NCBI RefSeq assembly: GCF_000972845.2
Contig: NC_040027.1
Coordinates: 8,109,608-8,173,607, forward strand
Direction: 5' to 3'
DNA: 64,000 nucleotides
Source of the DNA: Larimichthys crocea
Lineage: Eukaryota; Chordata; Actinopteri; Sciaenidae
Under the pieces are notes generated by a model, which was not told the DNA's origin, ran no database searches, and saw only the letters and a program-made list of their open reading frames with translations. Shown piece after piece: positions 11,100 through 23,625 of the stretch. The stretch's first letter is position 1. Every line of letters begins with the position of its first letter. Position numbers and translations under genes: made by a program.

Positions 11100-13993
11100 A
11101 GTTAGAGGAAGATCATCATGAGGCTGTTTTACACTCTCAGAGTCAGACCACCAACAAAATGTTGCGGATCAGATTTATTTCTTATTATTTTCTATCTGGT
11201 TATTCATGACAAGCTTTAACCCTAAACACGTGTGAGTATTACAGTCCTGCATCCTCCTTTAACAACTCCCTACGACCAAAAGTCCAAATGATACCATCAA
11301 AGTACAAATTCAATCAATACACTTCTTCAACCGGACTACCACCTGTGCCCAAATGTTGTGTACAGTGCACACACTACTCATCGTCTTGTCTCATGTGTTC
11401 ATAGATTCATAGATTTGACTGCAGAGATGAAGCGTTTCAATGCTGGGACATCAGACAGTGTTGAGATCTGACACATTGTTATGACACGTAGACTTGAATA
11501 GATAAAAACAGAGCATGAGGAACCCTGGAAGCTGAAGGATGCCAACAATGAAGACGTGAACACAAATGCTGACAGGTGGGCACAGTGGAGAGGAACTTTA
11601 ACTGACTTACCATGTTTGACCATCAACTGTAGCCCAACAACGAAAAACACAGAACCGAGATCCACTGTGAGCAGGTCCAGGAACACATGGGAGAAGAACT
11701 AAGACAGAACAACACACAACGAGATGACCTGATGAATGAAACATGGAAACCACATGGACAAGAGAAGTAATTAACTAATCAAGCACAGGTGACACAGGCG
11801 GGAAAAAGACAAAGATAGGAAGTAAAGTAACACAAGACGTCCACAGAAAGACTCTTTCAACGTAAAACAGGAACAATTCAAACATAAGACCTGAAACCAC
11901 GACACGTCCCTCATGTCCTGTCCACTACGCCAACCTGCTAATCTCTAAGAAGCAGATAACTTTAAAGACAAATGAAATAAAAGCTGAATTGTTGTCAAAC
12001 GAAAGCCGACACTTCAGAGATTGGTTCGTTAACAGCTTCCGCCTCGTTTCCTTTCGGCACGGGCATTCGTGTGCAACTTATAGATAATCACTTTATTAAT
12101 GAAGACATAAAAAATGGGTCAAATATGATAATGAAGTTTGGTAATTTGATGTCATCATTTGGAGGGTATAAATTACTGATTGAATAATTCTTTTATCAAG
12201 AATTTTTCCTTCAGGCTTTCAAAGTTTCCAAACAAATTAAGTGCGGTGAACAAAATATGGAATCAGAAGAGACTTCATAGCTGCTGAAATGATTCCTCGT
12301 TTGCAGGCTGATTACCACAAGTCACACAAAGTCCACCAAGAGCTTTTAATGAGCATTAGGACCAGTGAAGCAGTTGAGCACATCCTGGATGATATTATGT
12401 CAACCTTAAAATCAAGTTAAAGAATGAGTCAGTGCTCTCATGGGATTTACAAGGTATACATGGAGCAGCAGCAGTAGATGTATAACTGTGGCAGCTGCCC
12501 TGGAGGGCCACTGATAATACTCAATCTAACAGACCTCATTAAGGGACCCTTGTTTTTTACCTTCTCCATCTCACCCGAGATCTCTCCGCGGCCCGTCACT
12601 TGCTTTCATCAGAGGTGATGAAAAAGCGCCCGTCTAATCATTTCTTTGAGCGTGTGTGTGTGCGTGCACGCCGCAGCAGAGATTATTAACGGTTTAATGG
12701 CTAACGAAGCCTGACAGGTGCTCCTCTCGCTGAGATTAAGGACGGGTGGGTTAATGACGGTGTGGGTGAGATTGTCATAACTCACAATAAGGCCATTAAA
12801 GTGATATTACTGTGAAAGACTTCGGCTGATACGGGCTCAACTCTCCAACAAGGTGGCATTGGGTGGAGGGCTTCTACCATTTTTCAAACAGTTTTTTTCT
12901 TCCTCTCTCGCCTGCAGCTCGGTGGAAATGGGTTTCAACTCAAGAAGAATCTGTGGAAGAAACAAGTGATGAGACAAAGGAAGACGCTGTACGCTCACTA
13001 CAGCCGCAAGACACCGGTGTAAGGATGCAGAAAAACTGTTGATGCATGCAACAGCAACAACATCTGTAATCAGACATTCAGCCTCAGCTCTAAGAGTGCA
13101 GGTTAGACGATCTGCTACTCGGCTTTGAGATGTTACCACTGAATCAACAGTGTCATGACAAAAAGAAAAAGAGCAACTCAGCATTTTATTTAATTTATCT
13201 TTTACTTCTTCTCTTTGCCTTGCTTGGGGACAAAGAGGAGAACATTCCTCCACTCAGAGGAGCGTTGATCACCAGTTGAAGCTGCAGCTGCAACAATGAA
13301 GAGAGGAGGAGGAGGAGGAGGAGGAGGCTGCGAGAGCTCCGTCTGTCTCTGCAGTTCACTACTCCCCTCTGGTGGTCACGTGAGGGTCACTGCAGCGTTC
13401 AGGAGCCACAGGAACAAAGGAAGACGAGATCAACAAAAGAGTCGACGGCAGAAAGCAGCGACAGAGCCACAAAGGAGAAGCAGAGGTGTACTTAGATTAG
13501 ATTTAGAGAAATATACGTTTATTATGCATGTTTATTTGTATCATAATATGCACATGCTCAATGTGCAACTCGTGTTGCTTTGACAACTTATCATAAAACA
13601 ATAGACACTCAAACCTCAAGCTCAGATATTTAATATCAAGTTATAACAAGGCCGGAATCAGAGAATATATATGACAATAATCTACTAAACTAACTAAGAG
13701 GTTATCTTTGAAAACAGGCTCCTGAAATAAATAAGCAAATTACAATTTAACAATTAAAGTCCGTGTGAAGTCAGAATAAATGTTCTGAGTTTGTCAGACC
13801 AAAGGAAAATATCAACAAGTTCAACTAAAGTTTATGAAATCAGGTGTCAAAATCAGGTAAAAATGAATTCTCAGCTTCAGGACTGTGCGGGGCGGCCTGA
13901 GCGTGTCATCGAGCCACCCTTTAAGGACCGCCCACAAAATCCTGAGACTGAAAACTGGTGAAAAACTATTTTTAACTCCACAGTTCAGTGATA

Positions 13994-14712
13994 CAGTCGT
14001 CCCTCGCTATATCGCGGTTCACTTTTCTCGCTGTTTCGCAGATTTTTTTAGTGTAATTTTGCTTTTTTTTACAGCGTACTGTACACAGGGTTCCCACGGG
14101 TGCTTGAATTCCTTGAAAATGCTTGAATTTCAATTCAGTGTTTTCAAGGTTGTGAAAATGCTTGAATTTTTTGTGAAGTGCTTGAAAATGCTTGAAATTT
14201 GTGTGATGTCTATTTGTCACTGTTATTGCGCTATGGTAGTTACACAATACACCGCTCACAAGCTGAGAATACAAGCCAATTCACAATTAGTTAAAAATCA
14301 AAACAGTCAATCTACCACCATATGAAATAATGCTAATTAGACCCATATTATTATGCCATACAGTGGCACCGCGGCGCTTCCCATGACCATCATGGCAAAC
14401 ACAGTAGGCTACCTATTTAAAGGTGCTGGAAAAATGGAAAAACTGGTGCTTGAAGGTGCTTGAAAAGTGCTTGAATTTGTTCATGAAAAAGGTGTGGGAA
14501 CCCTGTGTACAGTATGAACGTGCATTGTGTTCTGCGTCCTGATTAACTAAGGGAGTACTGTACAAAATGCGTGTAAGAGGTGTATAAAAGTGTGTGGTTA
14601 GGGGTTTTACGGCCTTAAAACATGTATAATAATTGTAAAACTCACTTCGCGGATTTCGTTTATTGCGGGTTATTTTTAGACCGTATCCCCCGCGATAAAC
14701 GAGGGACCACTG
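13994..14712 (+). mobile_element. Pogo/Tigger-like MITE interrupting the 13.9-kb repeat
   Basis: The ends are inverted and near-identical: CAGTCGTCCCTCGCTATATC at the left, and CGCGATAAACGAGGGACCAC then TG at the right. The left end is preceded by TA, while the right-hand TA is displaced by two bases. CAGTGGTCCCTCG ends with a TA target are typical of the pogo/Tigger branch of Tc1-mariner. It is non-autonomous and is itself interrupted by the element at 14086-14505. Confidence 0.7.
14086..14505 (+). mobile_element. Innermost MITE with CAGGGTTCCCAC ends
   Basis: A 420-bp element with perfect 12-bp inverted ends CAGGGTTCCCAC / GTGGGAACCCTG. It is flanked by a 6-bp repeat TGTACA at 14080-14085 and 14506-14511. 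The interior is built from short repeats of the motif TGCTTGAAAATGCTTGAA. The ends resemble hAT-type MITEs common in fish, but the apparent target duplication is 6 rather than 8 bp, so the superfamily is uncertain. Confidence 0.7.
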
Positions 14713-15536
14713 AATATCGTTCAGAGTCTTTTCACGTGTTTTCAGCAACTATGTTCCAACATATTTAATGTGTTTTGAAAGAAATCTCAGAATTGACTTT
14801 ACACAGACTTTAAATGATTTACTGTCTGTTGTCTTGTATGTCATGTGTTTGTTCTTGATGTATAAATTACAATAAATGTCAGATTTTAACAGCTGTATGA
14901 TATTATTAGTCAGCTGATAGCCAGGCTGCTCAATGAGAGTACGAGTGTTTTTGGTATTTACCGACAGAGTAAGATTAAGATTTTAAAATATGAAGCGTGT
15001 TGGAATCACCGTATTCATTACACACCAGTTAGCATCTAATCACGTTAGTGTGTTCACATTCAGAGCCAGACGTTTGGTTATTATGCTAACGCAAACAGCT
15101 CTGCACTTTATTGGAAAATAAGTTTTACATAAACTGTCATAACTCGTGTTTGCACTGTGTTATTGTTCACAGATCTGGAGCCTGTGTTCATGTATGAGCT
15201 CTGTCTGAAGCTCGCTGCAGGTTAGAGAAGATTACAGTAGAATAAACCGATCTCAGCTCTGCACCGTTTTAGCCTCTTTCAGCTCGTTGTTTTGGATTTA
15301 CAGCCTAGCTGCCTGTCCTCAAACAGCAGACAGACCAACCATTTCCTCCTTAGTTACTTTTTAATCTGTCAAGCTTCCCATTAGCATTCAATATACATAC
15401 AAACAGATTTATCGCAGGGCACATACGCACCTACGGACAATGTAGACCCCACACAGACACAGGGAGAACATGCAAACTACTACTACTGACTAGTACTGAC
15501 TTCACCAGCTCGTGGATAATGTTTTTACCCAACTAT

Positions 15537-15600
15537 TACGTGAACCAGGCTGTAAACATCTCTACATGGAGACTTATGGAGGTTTCCACTTGGGACTAAC
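15537..15600 (+). repeat. Fragment of the fish 'ACCAGGCTGTAAACAT' repeat
   Basis: A short stretch with ACCAGGCTGTAAACATCTC and GGAGACTTATGGAG, matching part of the longer copy at 23170-23515. A fragment only; no ends are visible. Confidence 0.55.
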
Positions 15601-16740
15601 AAGTTTTAAAGAGTTTTACTATGTTGGGTCATGCTGGTCGGGCTAATGTTGTGTTGTACGTCCTCATGGTTGCTCAGCTGTGGTTGCACAAGTATCATTA
15701 TACCTAATTAAATTCAATTAAATCATAAATAATAATTAGCATATCAGTTATTCAAATTAAACTGTAATTCACTTAATAATTAACCCACTTGTGGAGAAGC
15801 ATGACCTCAGTACACGTCCACATCAAAGTTGCTTATCTCCGACCAGTTGCGTCTTTCTGATTGATCAGGAATTGTCGTCCTTCAGGAGCAGGTGGAAAAG
15901 AAAGAAACATCTTCATGCCATGAGTTCCTGCTGAGAGCACAAACATCTCCTGTGGGGTCGCCCTCTGCAGGTGTGGAGGGCAGATTCCTCAGTAAACGCT
16001 TCTTAAAAAGGAGAATTGAGATCTGACATAACATAACAGTATAAAAACAACCATGGTAACCTCAGGGGACGTGTCTGATTTCTTCTGCATCATAGAAGCT
16101 AAAAATAATTTGAAGGGACAAACAACAAACTTAACAGGCTCGTCTTCAGCAACACATGACTCCCCTGTCTCAGGTTATGAGGATTGTTTTTGTCTTTTCA
16201 CAGCCTGACAGGTGATGGGACATTGTAGACGTCCATCTTTTCACACATCAAATCCCCGAAGGTGGCGATCCGTTGCTGGGAATCTGTGTCACTGTGTACC
16301 TGCAGGGGTCAGAGCTGCCACTCGAGCCTCTGTTGTACCTGTGTGCCTAAAGCAGCACTCACCTGTGTCCTCCTCCACCTCCGGGACCACACCCAGTCCT
16401 CGGCTCGGAGGTGAAGCGCTCATCAGATTTCTGATCTCTGCTTTGCCACAGGCTTGTACCTGCGTGGATATAATCACTGTACTTATATATTCGGTCATCT
16501 CTGCGCTCACGTCGGCTCACCTGGAAACACCTGAGCCGCAGGAACAGAAAAGTCTGCGTCTTTTTTGAAGTCCAGGTCAGTTTTTTTTTGCTTTAAATCT
16601 GCTGTACTGTTGGATACAAAGACATATTAACTCACTAAAGGGTAAGACTTCTGCCTTAATGTCTCTGCTGCATGTAAACACTCCTTCCTTCTCCTATAGA
16701 TCCCCCCATTAACTCATATCTTTACCGCTCCTCACAGCTG

Positions 16741-16749
16741 TGTGTGTGT

Positions 16750-16821
<72 letters not shown>

Positions 16822-16957
16822 CATTAAGACTCATTGTCAGCGATGTCATTTTCACAGTAATTTCTCCAGGATGTGGGCTGGATATAATAGACGCAGCGTG
16901 CATGTTAAGATTGGCCGTGTAGACTTCGTAGCCTTCAGAGTGTGTGTGTGTGTGTGT

Positions 16958-16988
<31 letters not shown>
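16741..16988 (+). repeat. Two (TG)n microsatellites upstream of tspan1
   Basis: TG runs at 16741-16817 (one GG interruption) and 16940-16988 (one TC interruption), separated by about 120 nt of unique sequence. They end about 70 nt before the first tspan1 coding exon. All open frames here are simple Cys-Val or His-Thr repeats from the dinucleotide and are not genes. Confidence 0.95.
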
Positions 16989-17061
16989 AGGAGATAGAAG
17001 GTCTCGGCTGATGAAAGAAGAAACGCTATAATTTATCTTCTCCTTTTATTACAGATTAAAA

Positions 17062-20000
17062 ATGGGCTGTTTCACATTCGTCAAAATGATGATGGTCTTG
17101 TTCAACTTGCTTATCTTTGTGAGTATGTTGCCCTTTGATTGCATTGGGTGGTGGAGGTGGTGGTGGTGGTGGAGGTGTGTAAGTACATGAGTAAGTACAA
17201 AAAAACAAACAATAGCTTCCAACGCGGCGGAGAGAATCATTCCGATCGATGCAAACAGAGACGTTACACAAACATTTCAGATCACTGAGCCAGAAGACCT
17301 AAAGCGACGCTCCTTCCTTTCTCCTCCACCTTCTCCTCCACCTTCTCCTCCACCGTGGCAATTTTCATCTCATTAACTTTCGAAGGCTCTAATTTTGCCA
17401 CCTCCATCGTCGGCTTAATGTTGATACCTAATGTGGCTTGTGAAATGGAGAGAAACTTCGGCGTGGGTAAGCTGAATTCGCCCGGCGAGTCGAGCCCACC
17501 TGCTCTCCCGCTGTCACAGATGAAGCTCCCGGCTCCGACTCATCATTTTTTCCTCACATTTCCCATTTCTGCCTGAGCGCCGCTGCTTGATAAATCTGAG
17601 GCGGCAGCTCTAAAAGTCACAGCGCCGCATTGATTACGATGTCGCCCCCCCCCCCACCCACCCATCACAGCGTTTGAAATGTTAGCCAGCAGAGCAGAAT
17701 GATAAAATCATTCTCTGCAGCTCATAAAGACGGAGCTTTAATGTCGACGCTAAAACACTTCAGACGCACGCGGAGCTGCATTTCAAGTCTGGTGTGGAAA
17801 CTTTATCATCTCCTCTTCATCAGAGGATCTGTCCTTCGAGGAAATACAAAAACCCATACGTCCCCTCTACAGGAGCTGACAGCAGTTTACCATGAGGGTG
17901 ATGTTAAAGGGATCAAGTTTGTCTGGTGCGAGGGAGGAGTTCTGCACCACGGCGACCACTGAGGCCGTTTTAAACTGTTATGAGTGCAGCATCCGGGTCC
18001 TCACAGTACACCGACTGACTGATGCACGTGTGAGGACTGAGACCCAGCGTCTGTTTGTTGTCTCCTGCGACCATGGTCGTGTTTTCACCAGGCGTTCAAC
18101 CTCAGAGACTCAGCTGTGTGACACGTGATGAACTCGTTATCGTTCGTGTTACCCACAGAGCAAAACACAATGCACTTACACCGACCGTCCTTCTGTGGCC
18201 CAGATCTCATTGGCCCATCACACAGAAAGGTTATACGACAGTGATAAACACTGCCGCCTACAGTTATACAAATAATGAATGAATTAGTGCGGTGGTGGCG
18301 TTTAACGGTAAGACTTTGTGGTTAACACATGCACGCCTTCATACGATACATCCATGGGCACCACGACATGTGGCGTGCCATCGTACAAACGGCGCCATCG
18401 TTGCCTTGACCCGGCCCACACACGGTCGATGAACCACTTTCCAACATTCAGACAATATTTACATTGAAATCTGTGACGAGAGTCGACAGTAACATTTGTG
18501 TAGAAGTATGCAAAACGACACGCTGTGATTTTTTTGTCCGCTCTGTCGGGAGGTTTGGGTTTTCCGTTTCCTCGGATCCGATCTAAATTCATTGGAAATT
18601 AGAAGTGTCTCCGTGCATGCTCTGTGTGCTCAGGTCCACAGGCGAGTGTCAGGTCTTAATCAGATTGTCTGCTCTCCGGTAATATGACCCATGAAGATGG
18701 GTTTTATACTCTCAGCTGACGTCTTTCTCATTCCAGCCCTTTCAAAGAGAACCAATTCCATTTCAATTGGAGTGGGACGGGCCCCGTCCTCTTTTCTGCT
18801 CCCTCCCGTATCTTTCTATCTTTCCATTCACCTCCCCCTCTCAGGAGGCCACAGCCTCCTATTCTTATCCCCCCTCCTCTAACCCTAACAGGTTATATTT
18901 CCCATCTTCATAGACGGGACACTGCTTCGTACTCTTTAAGATCCTGATTTACTCCCAGTCCGTTTGCCGTTTGGACGTTCAGCTGACAGCCACCTGCTCC
19001 GTTATGGCACGCCATTAAAGGGATTAGCCGTCTTAAAAAGAAAACAGACAGTGTGCCAGCTATAATTATACCTGGTGAGGGATGACGGTGGCACGCGTGG
19101 AGTAAGAGGGGGAATATGCTTGTCGTTTCACATTTAGCCTGCAGTGCAATGATGGCAGCGAGCAGGTTCAAGAGTCGATGAAGGTGGGGAGCGGCGGAAA
19201 GTAAAAAATTGATAGGAAGAGCGGTACCAGGAAAGGTAGAGACAAAGAAAAGAAGGTGGAGGGGGGTTCCCACGTGGGAGACGTCAGCGTCTGACAGGAG
19301 ATGTGGAGCAGAGGGGCCCCTGACTGCAACGAGTCGACGGAGCCTGACAGACAAAATCAGGTTTCAAACATGGTTTCTGCAGCAGGAGGAGGAACCAAGA
19401 AATCACTCAGTACGAGCAGCGCAGGGTGAAATACACAGAGGGGACGGAGGGGGATGGAAAGGGTGGAGGAGAAGAGGAAGAGGAGGTCAGAGGTGGAGAG
19501 ATGAGGAGGGAGAGGAAGGCGGAGAGAGATAATGACGGAGGGATCGGGTGGTTTACCGACTGTAATGTGAAACATGTGACACAGTTCTGATGTTGTTTGC
19601 TCCGAGCAGGTTTTACAGGTTTGAGAGATTGAAAGAAGATTTCTATGAACGCACTTTGGTCCAACAACGTTTAATCACTAAATTCTCATCCAGCTCATTC
19701 TCCAGACTCGCAGCAGGCGTCCTCCTGTAAAATACAGTCACATAGACTTTCATTTGGAGGATGATGCACGGTACGATTACACAACTCACTAACCTGAGGA
19801 AGATTAGAGCCACACGTGAAAGATTTATTTGAGTTCTGACTTTGAAACTCTGAGAATAAAGTGAGAATAAAATACATTTTTCACGTGGTCCTCTTCCGTA
19901 CTAACCATAACCGAGCACTCGTGGAATTTACTCGTCTGGGTCCGTTAGTGTTGAAAGAAGGAAACAGAATCATGCCGATAAATTCAGTTTACATCATTCT

Positions 20001-22899
20001 GCCTTCTGATCCAGTCACGCCGACATAATCATGATTGATTTTTACAGCTGGAATCAGCTGGACGATCAATAACAGCAATGACGTCACAGCACAGCCGATG
20101 TTTATCTCAGACCTCGTCTCCAAATAATTAAAAACAAATGTCCCAGTTTGTGTCCGGCCGTCGGTGCAGGCGTCTGAACGCTGCCTCAATGATCGATGAC
20201 GTCTGATGTTTTTCTGCCGTGAATCAAAAGTTTGAACACTTCCATGATTTGATTTCCAACACTGCCGCTATGAAACGTTCAGCGGCAAATCAAATCAACT
20301 GTGAGCTTGTTTCCCAGCATGCCAGTGGAAATACTGATTACGTCTTTTCCTGCTAAAACTTGCAGAATTTAATCGCAGAGCTGAAAAAAATAAAGATTCC
20401 AACGTCTTTAGAGGACAGTGACCGTCTTAACCTGCTAAACTGTCCGTGCTTTAATCCCACAGCCTGAGTGGATTTCTGTCTGTTATGAACATGAGTGGGG
20501 AAGTAAAGGCGATCACGGAGGGCAGAAGAGTAAAACTGATCCGAGTCTTTTTGCTCGTACGTGATGGGAAGCCTGAGGCAGGAATCCTCCACTCTGAATG
20601 GAGTTAACAATATGGAGGTGTCACGGTGTCACCGCGAGGTAAGAGGGGGTTAGTGATGTAAGATGGCCTCTCATTTCCAAAACCTATTACAACCTCAAGA
20701 GCCGTTGACCCCACCTGAAGGACCGGCAGGCAAACACATGATTGACTCCACGCTAAGTGTGGATTACATCCTCTGGAAAGCCGGGTCCACTTTCAGAAAT
20801 GTCAGGGATTTGTGCGCCGCCTACGTGAATTTGCATAGAATACATGTCGATCATGTTTTCCCGGATCCTCCTGCAGCTGGGCGGCCTGACGCTGCTCGCC
20901 ATGGGGATTTGGGTGAGCGTGGACGGGGGCTCCTTCCTCAAGCTGTTGGGTCCGTTCTCCAGCCAAGGCATGCAGTTCGTCAACGTGGGCTTCTTCTGCA
21001 TCGCCATCGGGGCGGCGCTGGTGCTGCTGGGGCTCCTCGGCTGTTGCGGGGCCCAAAAGGAGAGCAAGTGTCTGCTGCTAACGGTAAGGTGTGCAACAAT
21101 GTCAGAGGTGAGGTTTACTTTTATTTCCCTCAGGAGGTGGTGGAGGTCAAAAGAGCACGTGTCCATCAGGACACGTTGCTCGGTGTCTGCTGGATGTTCT
21201 CGTAGGCGGAGGCGTCTCTCTCTGTAAGACTGAAGATGGAAAAGCAGCCATGCAGTAAAGCCAACAGTCTTCTCATGTACTGTGTCTCAGAGTTCAACCG
21301 CTGACAATGTAAAACAGCACCAATGATCAGCGTGGCTTCATGAGCTGCTTCACATTCAGCATCTCACCCATCGTTGCATTTATTTGCATTTCCACCCGGC
21401 TCATCAACAGCGCAGCCAATATCCACATCCGCCCCTCCTGCCTCATTCGTACCCGCCAACACCACCAGCCCCCGAACTGCACCGTCTACGTTATAATGCA
21501 CATTAACGAGGGGGCTAACTACCCTCTTAGTCCACTGCCGTGAGTCTAATGAGGACCACAGGCGGCACATCATCCCCCCCGTCGAGCATCATGTCCACAT
21601 CTCCCATTGAGTTGAATGATGACGGTGCAGCAGTCGATGCTACGACTGACAGCGGCACGTCTGGTTCACGTGAGGAACAGCTGTAATGGACCGGATAAAG
21701 AAAAGAAGGGATCTTTGTTCCGGGCTTTGTTTCTCCTTATTGTCCCGCTGTGTAATCAGCCGAGCCTAATCAACGCTCGTACAACAATGGCTGTCAAACA
21801 GAAGCCTGTGTATCCACGTGTCGGGTAGAATCTGATATTTAAGTCGTTTCTTTATTAGACTCAAACTGGACGAGAGTCTCAGGTCCGCTGCAGTGTTTCA
21901 GGAAAATCTCTTGGAATCTTAATCAGAGCAAATAATATGTGAATATAAACAATAATTAATCTAAAAACACATTATACTACCAAGATAATTAAACATTTTT
22001 AGATCACTTAAAAGTCATTTTAAATCATAAAAAAAGGCTCGTTTAATGAGCACACATCCGTGATCAGATCGTAACAGAACCAAACTGTTTGACGACTTTA
22101 ACATGAGATGAAACAAATAATAGATTATTCTGAATATTAATTACTAATGAAAATAATCATCAGTTCCAGCCTCAATTTGGTCGTAACCAATAAAAATTTT
22201 GTAAAAATGAAACCAAATAAATTTTTGTTTGTCGTCTTTGTCTGAAAACTTGATTGCGCCCCATCAACAATTATTGTTTCAGTCAGTTATTCTGCTGATC
22301 ATTGTCTCTGATTAATGGAACATTTTGTTCGTACGTTGTCAGAAAATGTTGAAGATGTAAAACTCAAAGTTTTCCAGAAGCTGCAGCCGGTGAATGTTTG
22401 TTCAAAACTTTTCTTTGATGAGTCGATGAATGAATTTTGATCACGTATGAAACTCTTCTTCCTCCCTCCCTGCAGTTCTTCTCCATCGTCCTCATCATCT
22501 TCATCGCTGAGGTGGCGGCTGGAGTCGTCGCTCTGGCCTACTCTTCGTTTGTAAGTTCTCCACTTCACCTCTTCCTCTTTTCTTTTCACTCTCTCTCTTC
22601 CTCTTCCAGTCCTTTTTCCTTTGTCTCCTAATGCTCCTCGTCTCCTCCCTGTCTTTCCTCCGTCACCCTCTCACCTCCTTTTATCTCCATGTAAATTCTC
22701 CATTATAGCCGCGGCCATCATTGAATTACTGGCTTTATGTCCGCCTCACTACATTCGGCTACTTAATGACTCCAGGATAGCCCGGGGGCCGCATGCGCTG
22801 TCTCTAACTTTGAGCAATTTATTATTCTGGAATACTGAAGCTAAAGCATTTTATATGCAAAACAGTCTATTTACATAAAGCCCCCCCCTTCTGTCTCTT

Positions 22900-22936
<37 letters not shown>

Positions 22937-23592
22937 CTCCATTTCCATTTAGTGCCACATATAATAATTACAAGGATTTTAAATGAGCTCTGTAAAAGGA
23001 GGTTAGTGAAGACTGGGATCCCAATAAAGAGGTTTTTATCCAATCAGAGGAGAGTAATCTAACGAGCGTCCACCTGCAGGGCGGAGCTGATGACCTGACG
23101 GAGGACACAGGTTGAAAGGAGATTTTCAGGGACGTAGTCTTTGTGAAGTTTCAGAGCCGATGTGAGCGCGCTGACCGACCGTCGCCATCAAGTGTGGGCG
23201 GGAGCTAAGGTGGCCAATGATGGCACCTTCGTACCTGTCAGTCAAAGCGTCCACGCTCTTAATCCTGCATAACTTTAAGCCTTAATATAATGTGAACAGG
23301 TGAGTTGTATATAAATTCACCCTCAGTACAGTTGTCATGAACGGGGAAATTAGCTACAGAGACCAAAACTGTTTTTTGTACCAGGCTGTAAACATGTTTA
23401 TTTCTGCTGTGAAGTTGGACATTTGGACATGGGGACTTATGGAGACTGACTCACTTCTGGAGCCAGCCTCAGGTGGACGTTAGAGGAACTGCAGTTTGTG
23501 GCACTTTGGCTCAGCTATAGACTCTCTACTTATCACATGTATTCTGGTCCTAAGTGTTGCTGCTCTCACACAAAGAAGCTGAGTGTGTGTTT

Positions 23593-23625
<33 letters not shown>

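Larger units (their letters stand above)
13886..14788 (+). repeat. Dispersed repeat split by a nested insertion
   Basis: The left piece (about 13886-13993) and right piece (about 14713-14788) together match, in order, the blocks at about 50270-50450 and (inverted) 63210-63400. Shared motifs include GAAAACTGGTGAAAAAC, TTTTTAACTCCACA and CTTTTCACGTGTTTTCAGC. The other two copies are uninterrupted at the junction, so the material at 13994-14712 was inserted after this repeat was already in place. Confidence 0.8.
1..17054. other. Gene-poor region upstream of tspan1
   Basis: No protein-coding exon is supportable in this stretch. Open frames are short, start in simple repeats or lack any recognisable domain, and none chains into a spliced gene with matching phases. 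The interval holds dispersed repeats (listed separately), poly-purine/pyrimidine tracts (2275-2335, 6590-6720, 9630-9740), (AAT)n at 1138-1161, a 20-nt pyrimidine unit repeated about three times at 2832-2891, (CAT)n near 10265-10315 and (GGA)n at 13303-13327. Blocks at about 2520-3120, 9290-10160 and 12530-12830 lack obvious repeat structure and are rich in TAAT-type motifs, so they could be conserved non-coding DNA. That cannot be shown from one sequence. The region could be intergenic or a large intron of a neighbouring gene. Confidence 0.6.
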
